Position numbers and translations under genes: made by a program | Notes under the pieces: generated by a model | The model's input: only the letters and a program-made list of their open reading frames with translations | Databases searched by the model: none | What the model was told of the DNA's origin: nothing | From: Anodontia alba | Taxonomy: Eukaryota > Mollusca > Bivalvia > Lucinida > Lucinidae | Direction: 5' to 3' | Length of the DNA: 64,000 nt | Assembly: GCA_964016985.1 (NCBI GenBank) | Contig: OZ024835.1 | Location: 66,114,828 to 66,178,827 of the forward strand | Shown here: piece after piece, positions 44,575 through 56,330 of the stretch | Layout of the letters: each line of letters starts with the position of its first letter | Numbering within the stretch: the stretch's first letter is position 1

Positions 44575-44836
44575 CCTGTAAAAATTCAGTCTCTCGTTCT
44601 AGAAATGAAATGATTCATTTTTTCATCCTATCTCTGAATTAAAGTTGCCAACATTAATTCAGAGATACGAAAAAAATAATTTCATTTTTGATCAAGTTCA
44701 AAAACGAGAGACTAACTGAAATTTTACTGGCTGTCAAATGCCACATTTTATGACCGTATTAATACTAAATATCAATTTATTAAACTTTTCTTGGATAAAA
44801 AATGTTTATTTTTGAGGAATATGGAGCCTTTAAACA
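44575..44836 (+). repeat. Dispersed repeat with internal palindrome, copy 2
   Basis: As 27985-28245; the palindrome around TTGCCAACATTAATTCAGAG is better kept here. Confidence 0.75.
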
Positions 44837-46569
44837 GTACTAATTCTTCAGAAACTGAAGCACCGTTTTGTATTTGAACTGATCGATATCAAATAATAAA
44901 AGTCTCCAAACATTTGCGAAAAACGTGATGATTTTGATTTTTATATTGGTGATATTCTTCCATCTACCTCCTATGGAATGCACATATCTCAGCTTATTCG
45001 TTTTGCAAGGGTATCTTCTCATGTAAACTCTATAAACTGGAACAGAGTCCTGCTAAACTTCTTACATAAGTCTATAGGTATCATAAAACTCCGTAGAACT
45101 TTTTTTGATTTTTTTTTTGCGAATTCGAAAAGTGGTACTATTAGTGGGATAGTCTTAACATTGAATATTGTAAATATCCGAAACTTTCGAACTCTTTAAA
45201 ACGTACTTTTTTAGGCATAAATTTTGCTTTTTATGCAGTTGTTTCTTTAACTACTTAATGGGAGGGCATATACAACGCAGACACTGGTCAGACTGAAGGA
45301 GCAGTCTGATCTAGGTCTACTCTGTTTGCATATGCCTTGTCAGAAACTTTAGTGTACTGTGTTAGGATATATACTGTAATAAGGAAAAAAACAAACAAAA
45401 ATATTTTGAATTTGACAAAAGCTGGTGTTTAGAGGAGTGGTTTTAATTTCGAATGATCTTATTCGCGGAATTTTACAGTACCAAGAAATAAAGTCGAGAC
45501 CACCATGGTGGTTACATTGTCCTTTAAAGGTAAAAACTCATGTGGCGAAGAATACCTCTGAAATGAAAGGTCTCGACATACCATGCATTTTTGGATCGAT
45601 TGTTTACAATCGAGCCATAGTTTACATACACCAGAATTTCCTTAAGATTGTTGTTGGCCACGTGATTATTTTTGACTTATGAAACCAAATCGCCCACGTG
45701 ATTATCACTGACTAATGAAATCAAATCACGCGTAACTATGAAATCAAGAAGATAACAATTATTTATAACCGCTCTATTCTTGTCACTGTGACGTCAGATT
45801 GCCCTGTAAAGAGAGTTATCTGTAAAACCTGGAGAGGGACATAGACATAGATTTGTTTTATCGCTTATTATTATTTAAAAATACAAAATAAGCCCTGAAT
45901 GGATACAGTGAAGAGACAGATTAGCTTAAAACTGCAGGACGCTAAGGGTTAAGTGAAGCAGTCTTAAGTCCCCGTTCAGGACCATTTCCTCTGCCTACAC
46001 TCAGAGACACTGTCCCACCAGTGCTATCAGTGCGTTGATCATGCAATGTGCTCAGAATCGAATAACAAATCAAGAGAGTTAATTACATTTGAACATTTCA
46101 AGTATTTTGTTAAAGGCGCAGCCATTTTGATTATTTAATAAAGGTTTTAAACATTTCATATTATTAAAAAGTCTTTTTTCAACCAGAAAGGTGCAATTTT
46201 CGCGCATAATAAATATATGTTTGGGGAAAAAGCTACATAAAAAGTATAGAAGTAAAATATTTCTATATATATTATTTATTGTAGTTTTACACATTTAATG
46301 TAGGCTTTATTACGTCATATATCCTCACTAAATAAGCAATTTTTAAATCTTCAAACCTCGATAGCGTTCTTATTAATTATCCGTTGAGGTCAAATGTGTA
46401 TTAAAATGCATGATTTGTCGAGAACTTTAATTTCTGCTACATTCGTTATAAACCATGCTTATCTCTTCAATATTTCCTCAAGCGTTTTAAAAATGAATAA
46501 AAAAGTCATGGGTTTTGAGAGGAGGCAAAATTATTGATATGACAGCTTTCTTGCAATACATTTGTATTT
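44837..46569. other. No gene recognised
   Basis: AT-rich, mostly single-copy in the window. An 85-codon frame at 45425-45682 shows no recognisable domain; a weak CAAACAG-type hairpin is at 45274-45330. Confidence 0.6.
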
Positions 46570-47560
46570 ATTTCCTTAACTGAACCTGCAATATACCAAG
46601 GTTCAACCTAAAAGCTTTCTTGGTTCTGAAGCAAGAGAGTGTTAAGTTTTTGTTTTACAATACATGACCTTGTGGCCAGCTTTTTAAATTGTACAGAACC
46701 AGTGAACAAATTGACACTACCCCTTTAACAGAAGGCCCGTCTGAAATCTGGTGAAAATTGATCAAGCGACTTCAGAGAAGACGACGTTAAAACCTTGAAT
46801 CCTTGATGCCATATACAAAGATTCAATCTCAAAGCGTTCTTGGTTCTGGATAAGACTTTTAAGTGTCTTTTACCATATATGGGCATGGCGGCCATCTTGT
46901 TCAGTGGTGTGGAACCATTTGAACAAATTATCAATATCCCTTCTACAGTGTGAAATCTGGTGAAAATTGGTCAAGCGCTTTCAGAGAAGAAGGTGTTTAA
47001 AGATTACACGATTTTATACATGCATATAGCCCAGGGCAAGGGCGAATATCTCCCGGGGGAATGTAACGAAAAAAGTTTTACTATTTTAATGAAACATTGT
47101 AAATTTCAGCCATTAGTCTTTAATACATTTTGAGAAAATGATTTCTCAATATTTTCCCATATAAAAGTAAGGAAATGCAAATTTAACCTTGCTGTAAAAA
47201 GGTCAAAGGTCATCCTAAGATTATCATTTGAACAAACTCGGTAGACGTTTAGTCCTCAATGTCATATACCAAGATTCAGCCTCAAAGCCTTCTTGGTTAT
47301 TTAGAAGTTTTAAGTGTTTTTTTCTTACCATATATGGGCATGGCGGCGATCTTGTTCAATGGTGCAGAACCATTTGTACACTTCGACAGGCCCAATGTGA
47401 AATCTGGTGAAAATCGATCAAGCTGTTTCAGAGAAGCAGTTGAAAGATTACAAGATTTTATATATATATATAGCCCTGGGGCAAGGGCACATAACCCCCG
47501 GGACAAAATTTTGATTGTAACTGAATGGGTTTGCTACTTTAATTAAACATTGTAAGTTTC
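46570..47560 (+). repeat. Three diverged copies of a ~240-bp unit
   Basis: Copies near 46570-46770, 46790-47060 and 47250-47530 share ATATACCAAGATTCAACCTC, TTCTTGGTTCTGAAG, CATATATGGGCATGGCGGC, GTGAAATCTGGTGAAAATTG and TATATAGCCCAGGGCAAGGG. No reading frame is preserved. Confidence 0.75.
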
Positions 47561-47700
47561 AGCAATTAGTCTTTATTAAATTTTGAAAAAAAAAAAGAAG
47601 ATTTTTCAATATTGTCCCCATGCAAATGCATAGAGACGCAAATTTGGCCTTTTTACGGCACAAAGAAAGTAAGTTTTCTGGCTTTGCGGTCGAAATTATA

Positions 47701-47807
47701 CCCAGCTAGCATTCTTTACAAATCTATAGCGGGCCGTTATCGGTCCGTCAGCTACCCTGATGGTCCGATAATGGCCCGCTATAGATTTATAAAGAATGCT
47801 TATTGGG
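47701..47807. mobile_element. Palindromic MITE, CCCAGCTAGCATTCT family
   Basis: 107 bp, CCCAGCTAGCATTCTTTA to AAAGAATGCTTATTGGG. TA flanks both sides (47699-47700, 47808-47809). Confidence 0.87.
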
Positions 47808-47884
47808 TATACATGTATTTGTAACTTCAGGTCCTCATCCGCATTTAAAGTTAAATTACCAATTGTCTTGTTGTCAATGATCAT

Positions 47885-47969
47885 TAGCTATAGCGGGCCG
47901 TTATTGGCCGTCATGGTAGCTGACGGGCCGATAACGGCAAGCTATAGATGTACAAAGAATGCAGCTGGG
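47885..47969. mobile_element. CCCAGCTAGC-family MITE, left end truncated
   Basis: Starts inside the left arm (AGCTATAGCGGGCCG) and keeps the right end AAAGAATGCAGCTGGG. Sequences after this copy (47970-48060) and after the previous one (47808-47885) are similar (ACATGTATTTGTAACTTCA), so the pair probably arose by local duplication. Confidence 0.75.
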
Positions 47970-48074
47970 TACATGTATTTGTAACTTCAAGTGCTCTTCC
48001 GCATTTAAAGGTAAATTGCAAGTTGTTGTGTTATCAATGTTCATTAGTTCTTATTAATAAAATCTTTGAGGAAA

Positions 48075-48320
48075 ATGATAGGCACAGTCCCTGCTCCCCC
48101 GTACTTCACCATAGCGCAGATTACATTTTCTTTTCCTCCGGGATCATTGGGCCTATCGTGGTATCATTGAAAATGGAGTTCTGCTCATGTATATGCTAGA
48201 GGGCGTAAGCAGTGTTGCAAACTTCATTACTGCTTATGAAGAGTCTCAATAAAACCGAGGCTCTCATTTTCTTTCTGTAATGTGTTCTTTGTTTCCAAAA
48301 GCAACCTTTTTGATTTTTAT
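48075..48320 (+). repeat. Dispersed ~230-bp block, copy 1
   Basis: CCCGTACTTCACCATAGCGC, GGATCATTGGGCC, AAAATGGAGTTCTGC, AGAGGGCGTAAGCAGTGTTG and TCTCAATAAAACCGAGGCTC recur at 52480-52695; the last part also at about 18170-18260. Confidence 0.75.
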
Positions 48321-48695
48321 TGTTCATAAATTTAATTGTCACATAAAGTGGTTCCTTCATCAAATCTTATCAATAATTTGAGATAAAAATAATTTAATGA
48401 CATTGGATTTGGCACTCTAAGTGCCTACATAAAACGATGTCATGGTCAGGGCGTGATGTAATCAGAAATCCGCTAAAAATAAAAAACACAAGAAAAAAAA
48501 AAAAAAAAAAAAAAAAAAAATAAAATAAAATAAAAGGAGGAAACTCTACATTCAGAGACGTTCGAAATATCAAAATAAATGTTGATTTCCTGTGGGACGG
48601 AGAGTAATGTATATTCCTCCTCCGGAACGTGACACTATGTTGTTTTGACATTTCTGCGACATCATGTTTCTCATGGTGACATTTCAACTACACCA

Positions 48696-48900
48696 CAACC
48701 ACTTTATAACACTATTGTTGGAGTCATAGCATAAACCGTGTTAGTTAAACAACCGTGTTATATCCAAACAAAAATGTATAGATTTTATTGAAAAATGACC
48801 ATGGTCATTTTTCAATATAATCTATACATTTTTGTGATCCATCTTTGAACCGTGTTGTATCCAAAACCGTGTTATAACGAACCGTGTTATAAAGCGATTG
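48696..48900. mobile_element. Mariner-like MITE with CACTTTATAACAC ends
   Basis: CAACCACTTTATAACAC on the left, GTGTTATAAAGCGATTG on the right, followed by TA. Several internal AACCGTGTTATA repeats and a hairpin around 48777-48830 (AATGACCATGGTCATT centre). The left flank is CA rather than TA, so the target duplication is imperfect. Confidence 0.7.
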
Positions 48901-49051
48901 TAATGTATTACCCTCTCGGGAATGCCCTAGCTGCACATTATTTCATTTCCCTTGGAGACAGTTTCCACGAAATGCCGAGACAGAGATTGAAAATAAGAAA
49001 ACCGTATATATTTTGATCCAGTTTTGTCTGAAGAACCTCAAAAGGGTTTAT

Positions 49052-49110
49052 GGCAAACAGTGCAGACCAGATCAGACGCCGCAGAATGCAACGTCTGATC
49101 AGGGTCTCAA
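49052..49110. repeat. CAAACAGTGCAGACC hairpin, stand-alone copy
   Basis: CAAACAGTGCAGACCAGATC...AACGTCTGATCAGGGTCT. The right arm is degraded at its outer end. Confidence 0.7.
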
Positions 49111-49170
49111 ATAGATTAGCAATATGCAATGTTGGAATATCTAAATCACATAGCCTGACATACCTAAATT

Positions 49171-49171
<1 letters not shown>

Positions 49172-49264
<93 letters not shown>
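49172..49264. repeat. (TA)n microsatellite
   Basis: About 93 bp of uninterrupted TA. Confidence 0.95.
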
Positions 49265-49266
<2 letters not shown>

Positions 49267-50103
49267 CAGAATGTTGATTGCTGAAAAATTAACCCAGAGT
49301 GCTAAGTGTTAATGTAATATATTTATCATATTTGTTTATTCATAGGAGAAAAGTCTTGCTTGTCTGGACTATATTGTATTATCTTTCATCTGGGTTCCTG
49401 AAATAATAAAATAAATAAATTTGCACATGCATACTAGTCAAGTTCGAATTATAAATATGAGATGGGTCTTGAACACTACTTTCATTTGGAATCGTTCACA
49501 GGGAACCCCTTTTGATATGCGATCATTGAAACTCTGGTCAGACTGTACATTACCATAGTCTGATCACTATTTGCTGAATACTTCTTACAATCCAATGGAA
49601 GGCTCAAATAAATGTTATGATTATACCGAGGGGTATATAGTTTCCGTCTTTCCGTTCGTCTGTTAATCCGTCCGTATGTTAGTTCGTCCTTTAGTTCTTC
49701 CGTGACGTAGTTCAAAGTTTTAAGAGCTCAAAACTACCACGTCTTACAATGCATTTTGGTCAGTTAACTTTATAAAATAAGTCAAGAGGATTTTGCGCGT
49801 CGAGTTTGTCCAGTTTGTCCAGTTTGTCAACATATGATTTTTCTACGCTTTATGCAATTTTGCCCCATATTTTAATCAAAGAGAAACTTACAGACTTAAT
49901 TGAGAGTACTTTTCAAGCTTGCTTGAAATAACAGAAATGCATTTGTTATTTCTGTTGACCAAAAACGGTTTGAACTGTAGTATTGTCAAAACATTTGTGA
50001 CGCATTATCGTACCTTTCAGACATTTTCATTAGATTCGTCACAAAGTTACACAAACAAATCCTGGGAATTCCGATGGATACTAACTGCGCTCCTCTTGTA
50101 GCA

Positions 50104-50299
50104 CATCACGAAAACATGCCTATATAATTTTGACCCCCTTAAACCCCACTTTTATACAGTAAAACTGGGGTTTACAGGGGTATACATTATTTTTCTTATT
50201 TATGCTCAAAAGCATAGATTGTGGGTACTCGTTAGAACCACCTCAGCGGGGCGGTTCTAACGAGTACCCACAATCTATGTTTTGAGCAGAAATACGAAA
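50104..50299 (-). mobile_element. ACGAAAACACGCC hairpin MITE, right end missing
   Basis: CATCACGAAAACATGCC end and hairpin intact; similarity stops after GAGCAGAAATACGAAAA. Confidence 0.86.
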
Positions 50300-50360
50300 A
50301 GAAGGCGAAAGCCGAAAGGCCTCAGGTAAAAAATCATTTGCACTGTTAATGATTAACTCT

Positions 50361-50362
<2 letters not shown>

Positions 50363-50442
<80 letters not shown>

Positions 50443-50480
50443 TCGTGTATATATATATGTATATATATATGTATATATAT
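50363..50480. repeat. (TA)n microsatellite
   Basis: TA run to about 50441, then CTCGTG and imperfect TA(TG) units. Confidence 0.93.
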
Positions 50481-51349
50481 AACAAAACCTCATTAACACC
50501 TACCCGCCTCTAGGAGTTTTCTGGTGGCAGATAACACACGAATGGTACCAAAACAAAATCTTCGGTTTTTGTGGGTTAATTTCAACCAGAAAATGCCATC
50601 ATACGAGTTCTGTAGTACTGAAACGTTAAATTCTGAAAAAAAAAAAAAAAATGTCGTCTTTGATTAAGAAACCCACTTCACCAGACCCTGTTTCAGCGTT
50701 TGTGTGTATTTTCTGTCGATTGTAGGCAAGCCAAGTATAACCAGGAACATGTATACACTCACTACCACTAAGATGTGTGTTAGCGACCAGATTATGTGTA
50801 ATGATGAATTAATAATGCACGACGATCTTATAACATAATTGTCTGTGTCTTTATTAATCCTCTTACCACGCACTGTGTCTTTATTAATCCTCTTACCACG
50901 CACATTCGAAAAACCTGCAAGAACCAAGGTTGATCCCGCAACCCAGAACGCCTTGGAGATCTATCCGCCGTTTGCCAAGTGTCCCTAAAAGTTGGAGAAG
51001 GCAACCATTCACATGTCCTCCCTGATTTTGTTTCTGACTCCGCCTCAGTGCGGATAACTCGAGCACCTCGCAAAGCAGTTAAGTGTTCCCTTCCTTTACC
51101 TCTAAGAGAATTGTCCGAATATTACTCTTTATCAACCCATCAGTTCTCGCCTTTTCATGATCAATATAACCCCTTGAATATTGTCTGTGATCTTTCAGCT
51201 TACGTTTCACAACCATAACTTTTTTTCTTGTCAGCGTCCGATTTCATTGTCACTCCAACCATCCAAGGGTTATTGCACGATAACATATTTGTTTATTACA
51301 TAGCTTAATAAATATACCAAAAGGACTTGTGCCAAGGGAAAACTACCTT
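50481..51349. other. No gene recognised; 30-bp exact local duplication
   Basis: TGTGTCTTTATTAATCCTCT plus TACCACGCAC occurs twice head to tail at about 50845-50904. The more GC-rich stretch 50900-51130 has open frames on both strands but no motif I can name; an old retroelement remnant is possible. Confidence 0.5.
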
Positions 51350-51353
51350 TTAA

Positions 51354-51544
51354 AGCGCCAATCACAACTGCAGCAGACGACATTTTGAAATATTGTTTTT
51401 AATTTTTCAAAGAAAACAAGTCTTGATATGTCATGTGAATCGTCTGCCTGGCAGACGATTCACACGAAATATCAAGACTTGTTTTCTTTGAAAAAATAAA
51501 CAAAATAGAAATAAATTCGTCTGCTACAAATTTTGCTTGGCGCT
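51354..51544. mobile_element. TTAA-flanked palindromic MITE with AGCGCCAA ends
   Basis: AGCGCCAA and TTGGCGCT termini between TTAA at 51350-51353 and 51545-51548. The centre is a long hairpin AAGAAAACAAGTCTTGATAT ... ending in GTCTGCCTGGCAGAC, paired with its reverse complement. Confidence 0.75.
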
Positions 51545-51997
51545 TTAAGAGCTACTTTGCACAACCTGATTTTGGTCATAAATTTTTTCATAGTAATAAT
51601 TATGACTATTCTCTAATCTTGCCACAAAAAAAAAAAAGAAAGAAAATTACAAACTGTGCCATAAAATGGTCCTCATTACATAAAGGGACAATGAAGGTCC
51701 AGATTAAAACTGAGCTGTTGAACAGAGATCCACACCGGACTGCGCGGATGTGGATAGGCCGGCTGATCTAGGCATGTCAAATTTTATTGCTTTATCTCCC
51801 CTTTCTCTAGATCCCCAAGAACCTTTAATTTACTTTATTTTTTTCTTTTCTCGACCCCTGAAAACCTGTATTTTTTATGAGTAGTACACAATAGTTATAC
51901 CCGGCTGCATTTGACAATATCATTGGTTTGAGTTCGATAATATTTATCTGCATGCCAAAAAATGTGGTTTTAAAAGTTAAAGCGATTTAAAACAAAA

Positions 51998-52033
<36 letters not shown>

Positions 52034-52479
52034 ATAATAATAGAAAAAAATTAAACAAAATAAAAAAAAAATAAATAAATAAAACATACTCATTACAGAA
52101 GACAGGCAAGCCTGGCAAGGTTATTTATAAAGAAATCTAGTATTTAGAAATCCTATTGGTTAGATCTTGTCAATATATATCTGCGTGTCAAACTTTATTA
52201 TTTTATCTCTCTTATTCGGAGAGTTAAGAATCTATAATGGTTTACTCTCCTATCTGGAGTCCTGAGAACGCTTTTCTTTATGAGGAATACACATTAATTA
52301 CACCCTAGTTGCATTTGACAAATGCATCAGTAAGGTCTTGTCAATATGTATCTGCGTGCCAAAACTTATCTAAATATTCCATGCAGTTAAAGGGTTTTAG
52401 TGATATTTTCACAAACTCATTATAGACAGACAGACACACAGCCCCGACAAGCTATTTTCAAAGAAATCTGGCGGTAGAA

Positions 52480-52695
52480 CGTCTTCCCGTACTTCACCAT
52501 AGTGCAGATTATTTTTCATTTCCTTTGGATCATTGGGCCCATTGTGGTATCTTTGAAAATGGAGTTCTGCGCATGTATAAGCTAGAGGGCGTAAGCAGTG
52601 TTGCAAACATCATTACTGCTTATGAAAAGTCTCAATAAAACCGAGGCTCCCATTTTCTCATCTGTAGTGCAGTCCTCGTTTCCAAAGGCAATCTG
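52480..52695 (+). repeat. Dispersed ~230-bp block, copy 2
   Basis: Close match to 48075-48320, inserted into the ~330-bp tandem array. Confidence 0.75.
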
Positions 52696-52984
52696 TTATA
52701 CGTTTATTTAGAAGTTTCATGGGTTAAATCCTGTCACAGTATCTGCATGCCAATCGTTATTGTTTTATCTCTCTTACCCAGAGCTTTAGGAACATTCATT
52801 GGTTTTCTTCACTTATCTGGAGTCCTGAAAAGCATTGTTTTCCTAATTGGTTAAGGCTTTACAATATATACCTGCGTGCCAAAAATAATCATAATATTCT
52901 AAACGGTTAAAAAGTTATAGTTTTTTTTTACAAATTGATTACGGACGGACAGACACGTCCTACAAGGCTTTTTACTTTAGGAAA

Positions 52985-53485
52985 GAAAGGTAAGAGAAAA
53001 GTCCAGGGAGTGCCACAATCACAAACCGCAGCCCTTCCCAGACACCAAGAGGAAGAGGAAACAGACAAAACCAAACAAGCGCAAATGGGACAAACGCACG
53101 AAAAGCACTAAGTTCAGCCTCCACTCCCCAAGCGAGGCAACCGCAATGCCAAAAGGACTGAAAACACACAAGAACAAAATAACACAAGGCCAGACATAAA
53201 ACAAATCGCCTCGTAGAACAAACCACAAAGCAACAAAGAGTAAGACCAACACCGAGACCACCGCCTTAGAACGGTCAGTAGAATAAACCACGGGGGGTCG
53301 AAAGCACTTTTACAGCTAGCCAACTTCACCCTGGGTCCCGGTGCTACTCTTAATATAAAAATACATAAAAATTCGGTTCGCATAAAGGCTCCCAACTAAG
53401 TCAATGCATCAAAGCGAAAACATAAAAATAAAATTAATCACAATGATAAACAAAGACGAGTACTCATGGCTAATTCTACTGTATG
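52985..53485 (-). repeat. Dispersed ~480-bp repeat, copy 4 (reverse)
   Basis: Starts GAAAGGTAAGAGAAAAGTCC and ends GAGTACTCATGGCTAATTCTA. Sits in the ~330-bp tandem array. Confidence 0.82.
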
Positions 53486-54078
53486 CTAGAGTAAATAAAC
53501 CAATAGTTAAACCACGGCGGGCCAAGCCAAAGACATATCGTCAAGCCCCAACCCACTGGTTAAAATTTCATTGGTTAGATCTTTTCAGTATGTATCTGCT
53601 TGTCAAACTTTAAAGTTTTATCTCTCTTATTCAGAGCTCTTGGAGCTTTTTATGTTTTCATTCTCTTGTCTGGAGCCCTGAAACCACTTTTTTCTTTATG
53701 AGTACACAATAATTATTCCCGGCTATATTGGACAATTGGAAATATCTCCATGCCAAATATATCAAAATGTTCCAAGCACTTTAAAAAAGATTCGAACAAA
53801 CGTATTACGACCGGATGGACGCACCTGACAAGCTCATTTCCGATGAAATCTGCTATTTAAAAATGCCATTGGTTAGATCTTGTCACCGTGTATCTACATG
53901 CTCAACTTTATTATCACTGTATTCCAGAGCCCTAAGAACTTTTAATAATTTTCTCTCTTATCTGGAACCCCTAAAATCCTGAATTGTTTTATGAGTGGAA
54001 GGTATTACTTATACCCGGTTGCATTTGACAATTTCATTGGTTAGGGCTTGTTAACATGTATCTACATGCCAGAAATTA

Positions 54079-54343
54079 CATTACGAAAACAAGCCTATTC
54101 AAATATATAGAAAATTTTACCACCAAAAAATGAAAATTTTCAGATAGAAATTCAGATATTTTTTCTTATTTCTGCTCAAAACATAGATTGTGGGTACTCG
54201 TTAGAACCGCCTCGGCGAGGTGGTTCTAACGAGTACTCACAATCTATGTTTTGAGCAGAAATAAGAAAACTAATGTATACCCCTGTAAACCCCAGTTTTA
54301 CTATATAAAAGTGGGGTTTAAGGGGGTCAGAATTATATAGGTA
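54079..54343 (+). mobile_element. ACGAAAACACGCC hairpin MITE, right tip missing
   Basis: CATTACGAAAACAAGCC start, full hairpin, ends at AATTATATAGGTAT without the terminal CG. Inserted within the ~330-bp tandem array. Confidence 0.87.
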
Positions 54344-55169
54344 TATAAATAGAGATGTCAAAATCATCTAAGCGTTTTAAGTTAAAGCAATTTTAACAAT
54401 TTTTTCTGATAGAACCTAAATTGTTATAGCAATTTTAACATAGTCTTACCGTAGAACGGGCATGTCGACAAGGTTATTTATGATGAAATCTGGTATTTAA
54501 AAATCCGCAGTTGGTTAGATCTTGTCAATGTATATCTGCGCGACAACTTTATTGCTTTATCTCTGTTATAAATCCGGAGCTCTAAGAACCATTATCTTTT
54601 CTCTTATATGGAGCCCTGAAAACCTCAGTTGTCTTCATGAGGGGTACACATTAATGATACCCGGCTGCATTTGACAATTACATTGGTTAGGTCTTGTCAA
54701 TATGTATCTGTGTGCCAAAATATCATCGAATTATTCGAAGCGGTTAAAATGATAAGGCCATTTTTACAAAATGAATCCAAACGGACAGACATCTGGAGCC
54801 CTGAAAAACCACTCTTTTCTTCATGACGAGTGCACAATTATTACACCAGGTTGCATTTGACAACATCGTGCGTGTCAAAAATCATCAAAATATTCAAAGC
54901 AGTAAAAAAGTTATAGCGATGTTCATAAAACTGATAACAGACGGACAGATATGCTCTACAAGGTTATTTACAAAAACAATCTGGTATTTAGAAATTCCAT
55001 TGGTTAGAGCTTGTCAATATGTATCTGCATGTCAAACTTTATCGTTTTGTCATTCTTATCCAGAGCTCTAGGAGATTTAATGTTTCCTCTCTTATCTGAA
55101 GCCTTGAAAACCAGTATTTTCTTCATGGGAAGTACACATTAATTATACCTGGTTGCATTTAACAACATC

Positions 55170-55451
55170 CATCACAAAAAAACATACCTATATATAATTT
55201 TGACCCCCTTAAACCCCACTTTTATATAGTAAAACTGGGGTTCACAGGGGTATACATCATTTGCCTTATTTCTGCTTAAAACAGAGATTGTGGGTACTCG
55301 TTAGAACCGCCTCGGTGAGGCGGTTCTAACGAGTACCCACAATCTATCTTTTTAAGCAGAAATATGAAAACTATCAGAATTTTTATCGGAAAACTTTCAA
55401 TTTTTGGTGGTAAAATTTTCAATATATTTGAATAGGCGTGTTTTCGTAATG
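55170..55451 (-). mobile_element. ACGAAAACACGCC hairpin MITE (orientation 2)
   Basis: Complete; left end CATCACAAAAAAACATACC is mutated. Interrupts the ~330-bp tandem array. Confidence 0.88.
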
Positions 55452-56121
55452 ATTGGTTAGTTCTTGTCAATATGTATATGTGTACCAGAAATTATAAAAA
55501 AAATATTTCAAGTGATAAAAAAAGTGGAGCGATTTCCACAAACTGATCACAGATGGAAAGACACGCCATACAATGCCATACAAGGCTACTTTCAAAGAAA
55601 TCTGGTATTTAGAAATTTCTTTGGTTAGATCTTTTTCAATATGTATTTGCATGTCAAACTTTATCGTTTTATCTCTCTTATTCAGAACTCAAGGACCCTT
55701 TAATGATTCCCCTCTTATCAGGAGCCCTGAAAAACATTATTTTCTTCATACAGAGTTCACATTTATTATATCTGGTTGCATTTGACACATCATTGGTTGG
55801 GTTTTGTCAATGTGTATCTATGTGCTAGCAATTATCAAACTATTAATGTTATAGCAATTTTCACAAACTGATTACGGACGGACAGACACGCCAGACAATG
55901 CTATTGATGAAGAATTCTGGTATTCAGATATTTCACTGGTTAGATCTTGTCAATATGTATCTACCTGCCAAACTTTTTTCTCATATCCAGAGATTTAAGG
56001 ACCTAAAAAATTTTTTGTCTCTTCTATGGAGCCCTGAAAACTGTTATTTTTTTAAGAGTAGTACACAGTAATTATACAGTAACAATTTCATTTGTAAGAT
56101 CTTGTCAATATGCACCTGCAT

Positions 56122-56156
<35 letters not shown>

Positions 56157-56330
56157 AAATAAGCCAAGCAGCTTCCTGGAGACTGGGGCCAGTCTATGGT
56201 CACACAAGAGTTAACCGTACCAACAATGAGGTTAGATCCTGTCTGTGCGCAATCTGGCGAGCATAGGCGTCGTTATTTGCTTAACAACTTTTGAACGTCC
56301 AAGAATACTTCTGACGAAACTGCATTATTA

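Larger units (their letters stand above)
51690..56170 (+). repeat. Decayed tandem array, unit about 310-355 bp
   Basis: Ordered landmarks repeat many times: ATTGGTTAGATCTTGTCAAT, TATGTATCTGCATG, CAAACTTTATTGTTTTATCT, CCAGAGCTCTAAGAAC, GGAGCCCTGAAAACC, ATTATACCCGGTTGCATTTG, ACGGACGGACAGACACG, AAATCTGGTATTTAGAAAT. The last recurs near 52130, 53845, 54490, 54975, 55600 and 55910. Hairpin MITEs (54079, 55170), the repeat at 52985 and a UTR-like block (52480-52695) interrupt it. No gene is seen. Confidence 0.82.

Noticed and set aside
50828..51218. Overlapping ~80-codon frames on both strands, possible retroelement polyprotein end
   Set aside because: No motif I can name with confidence, and neither LTR nor other pol domains are nearby.
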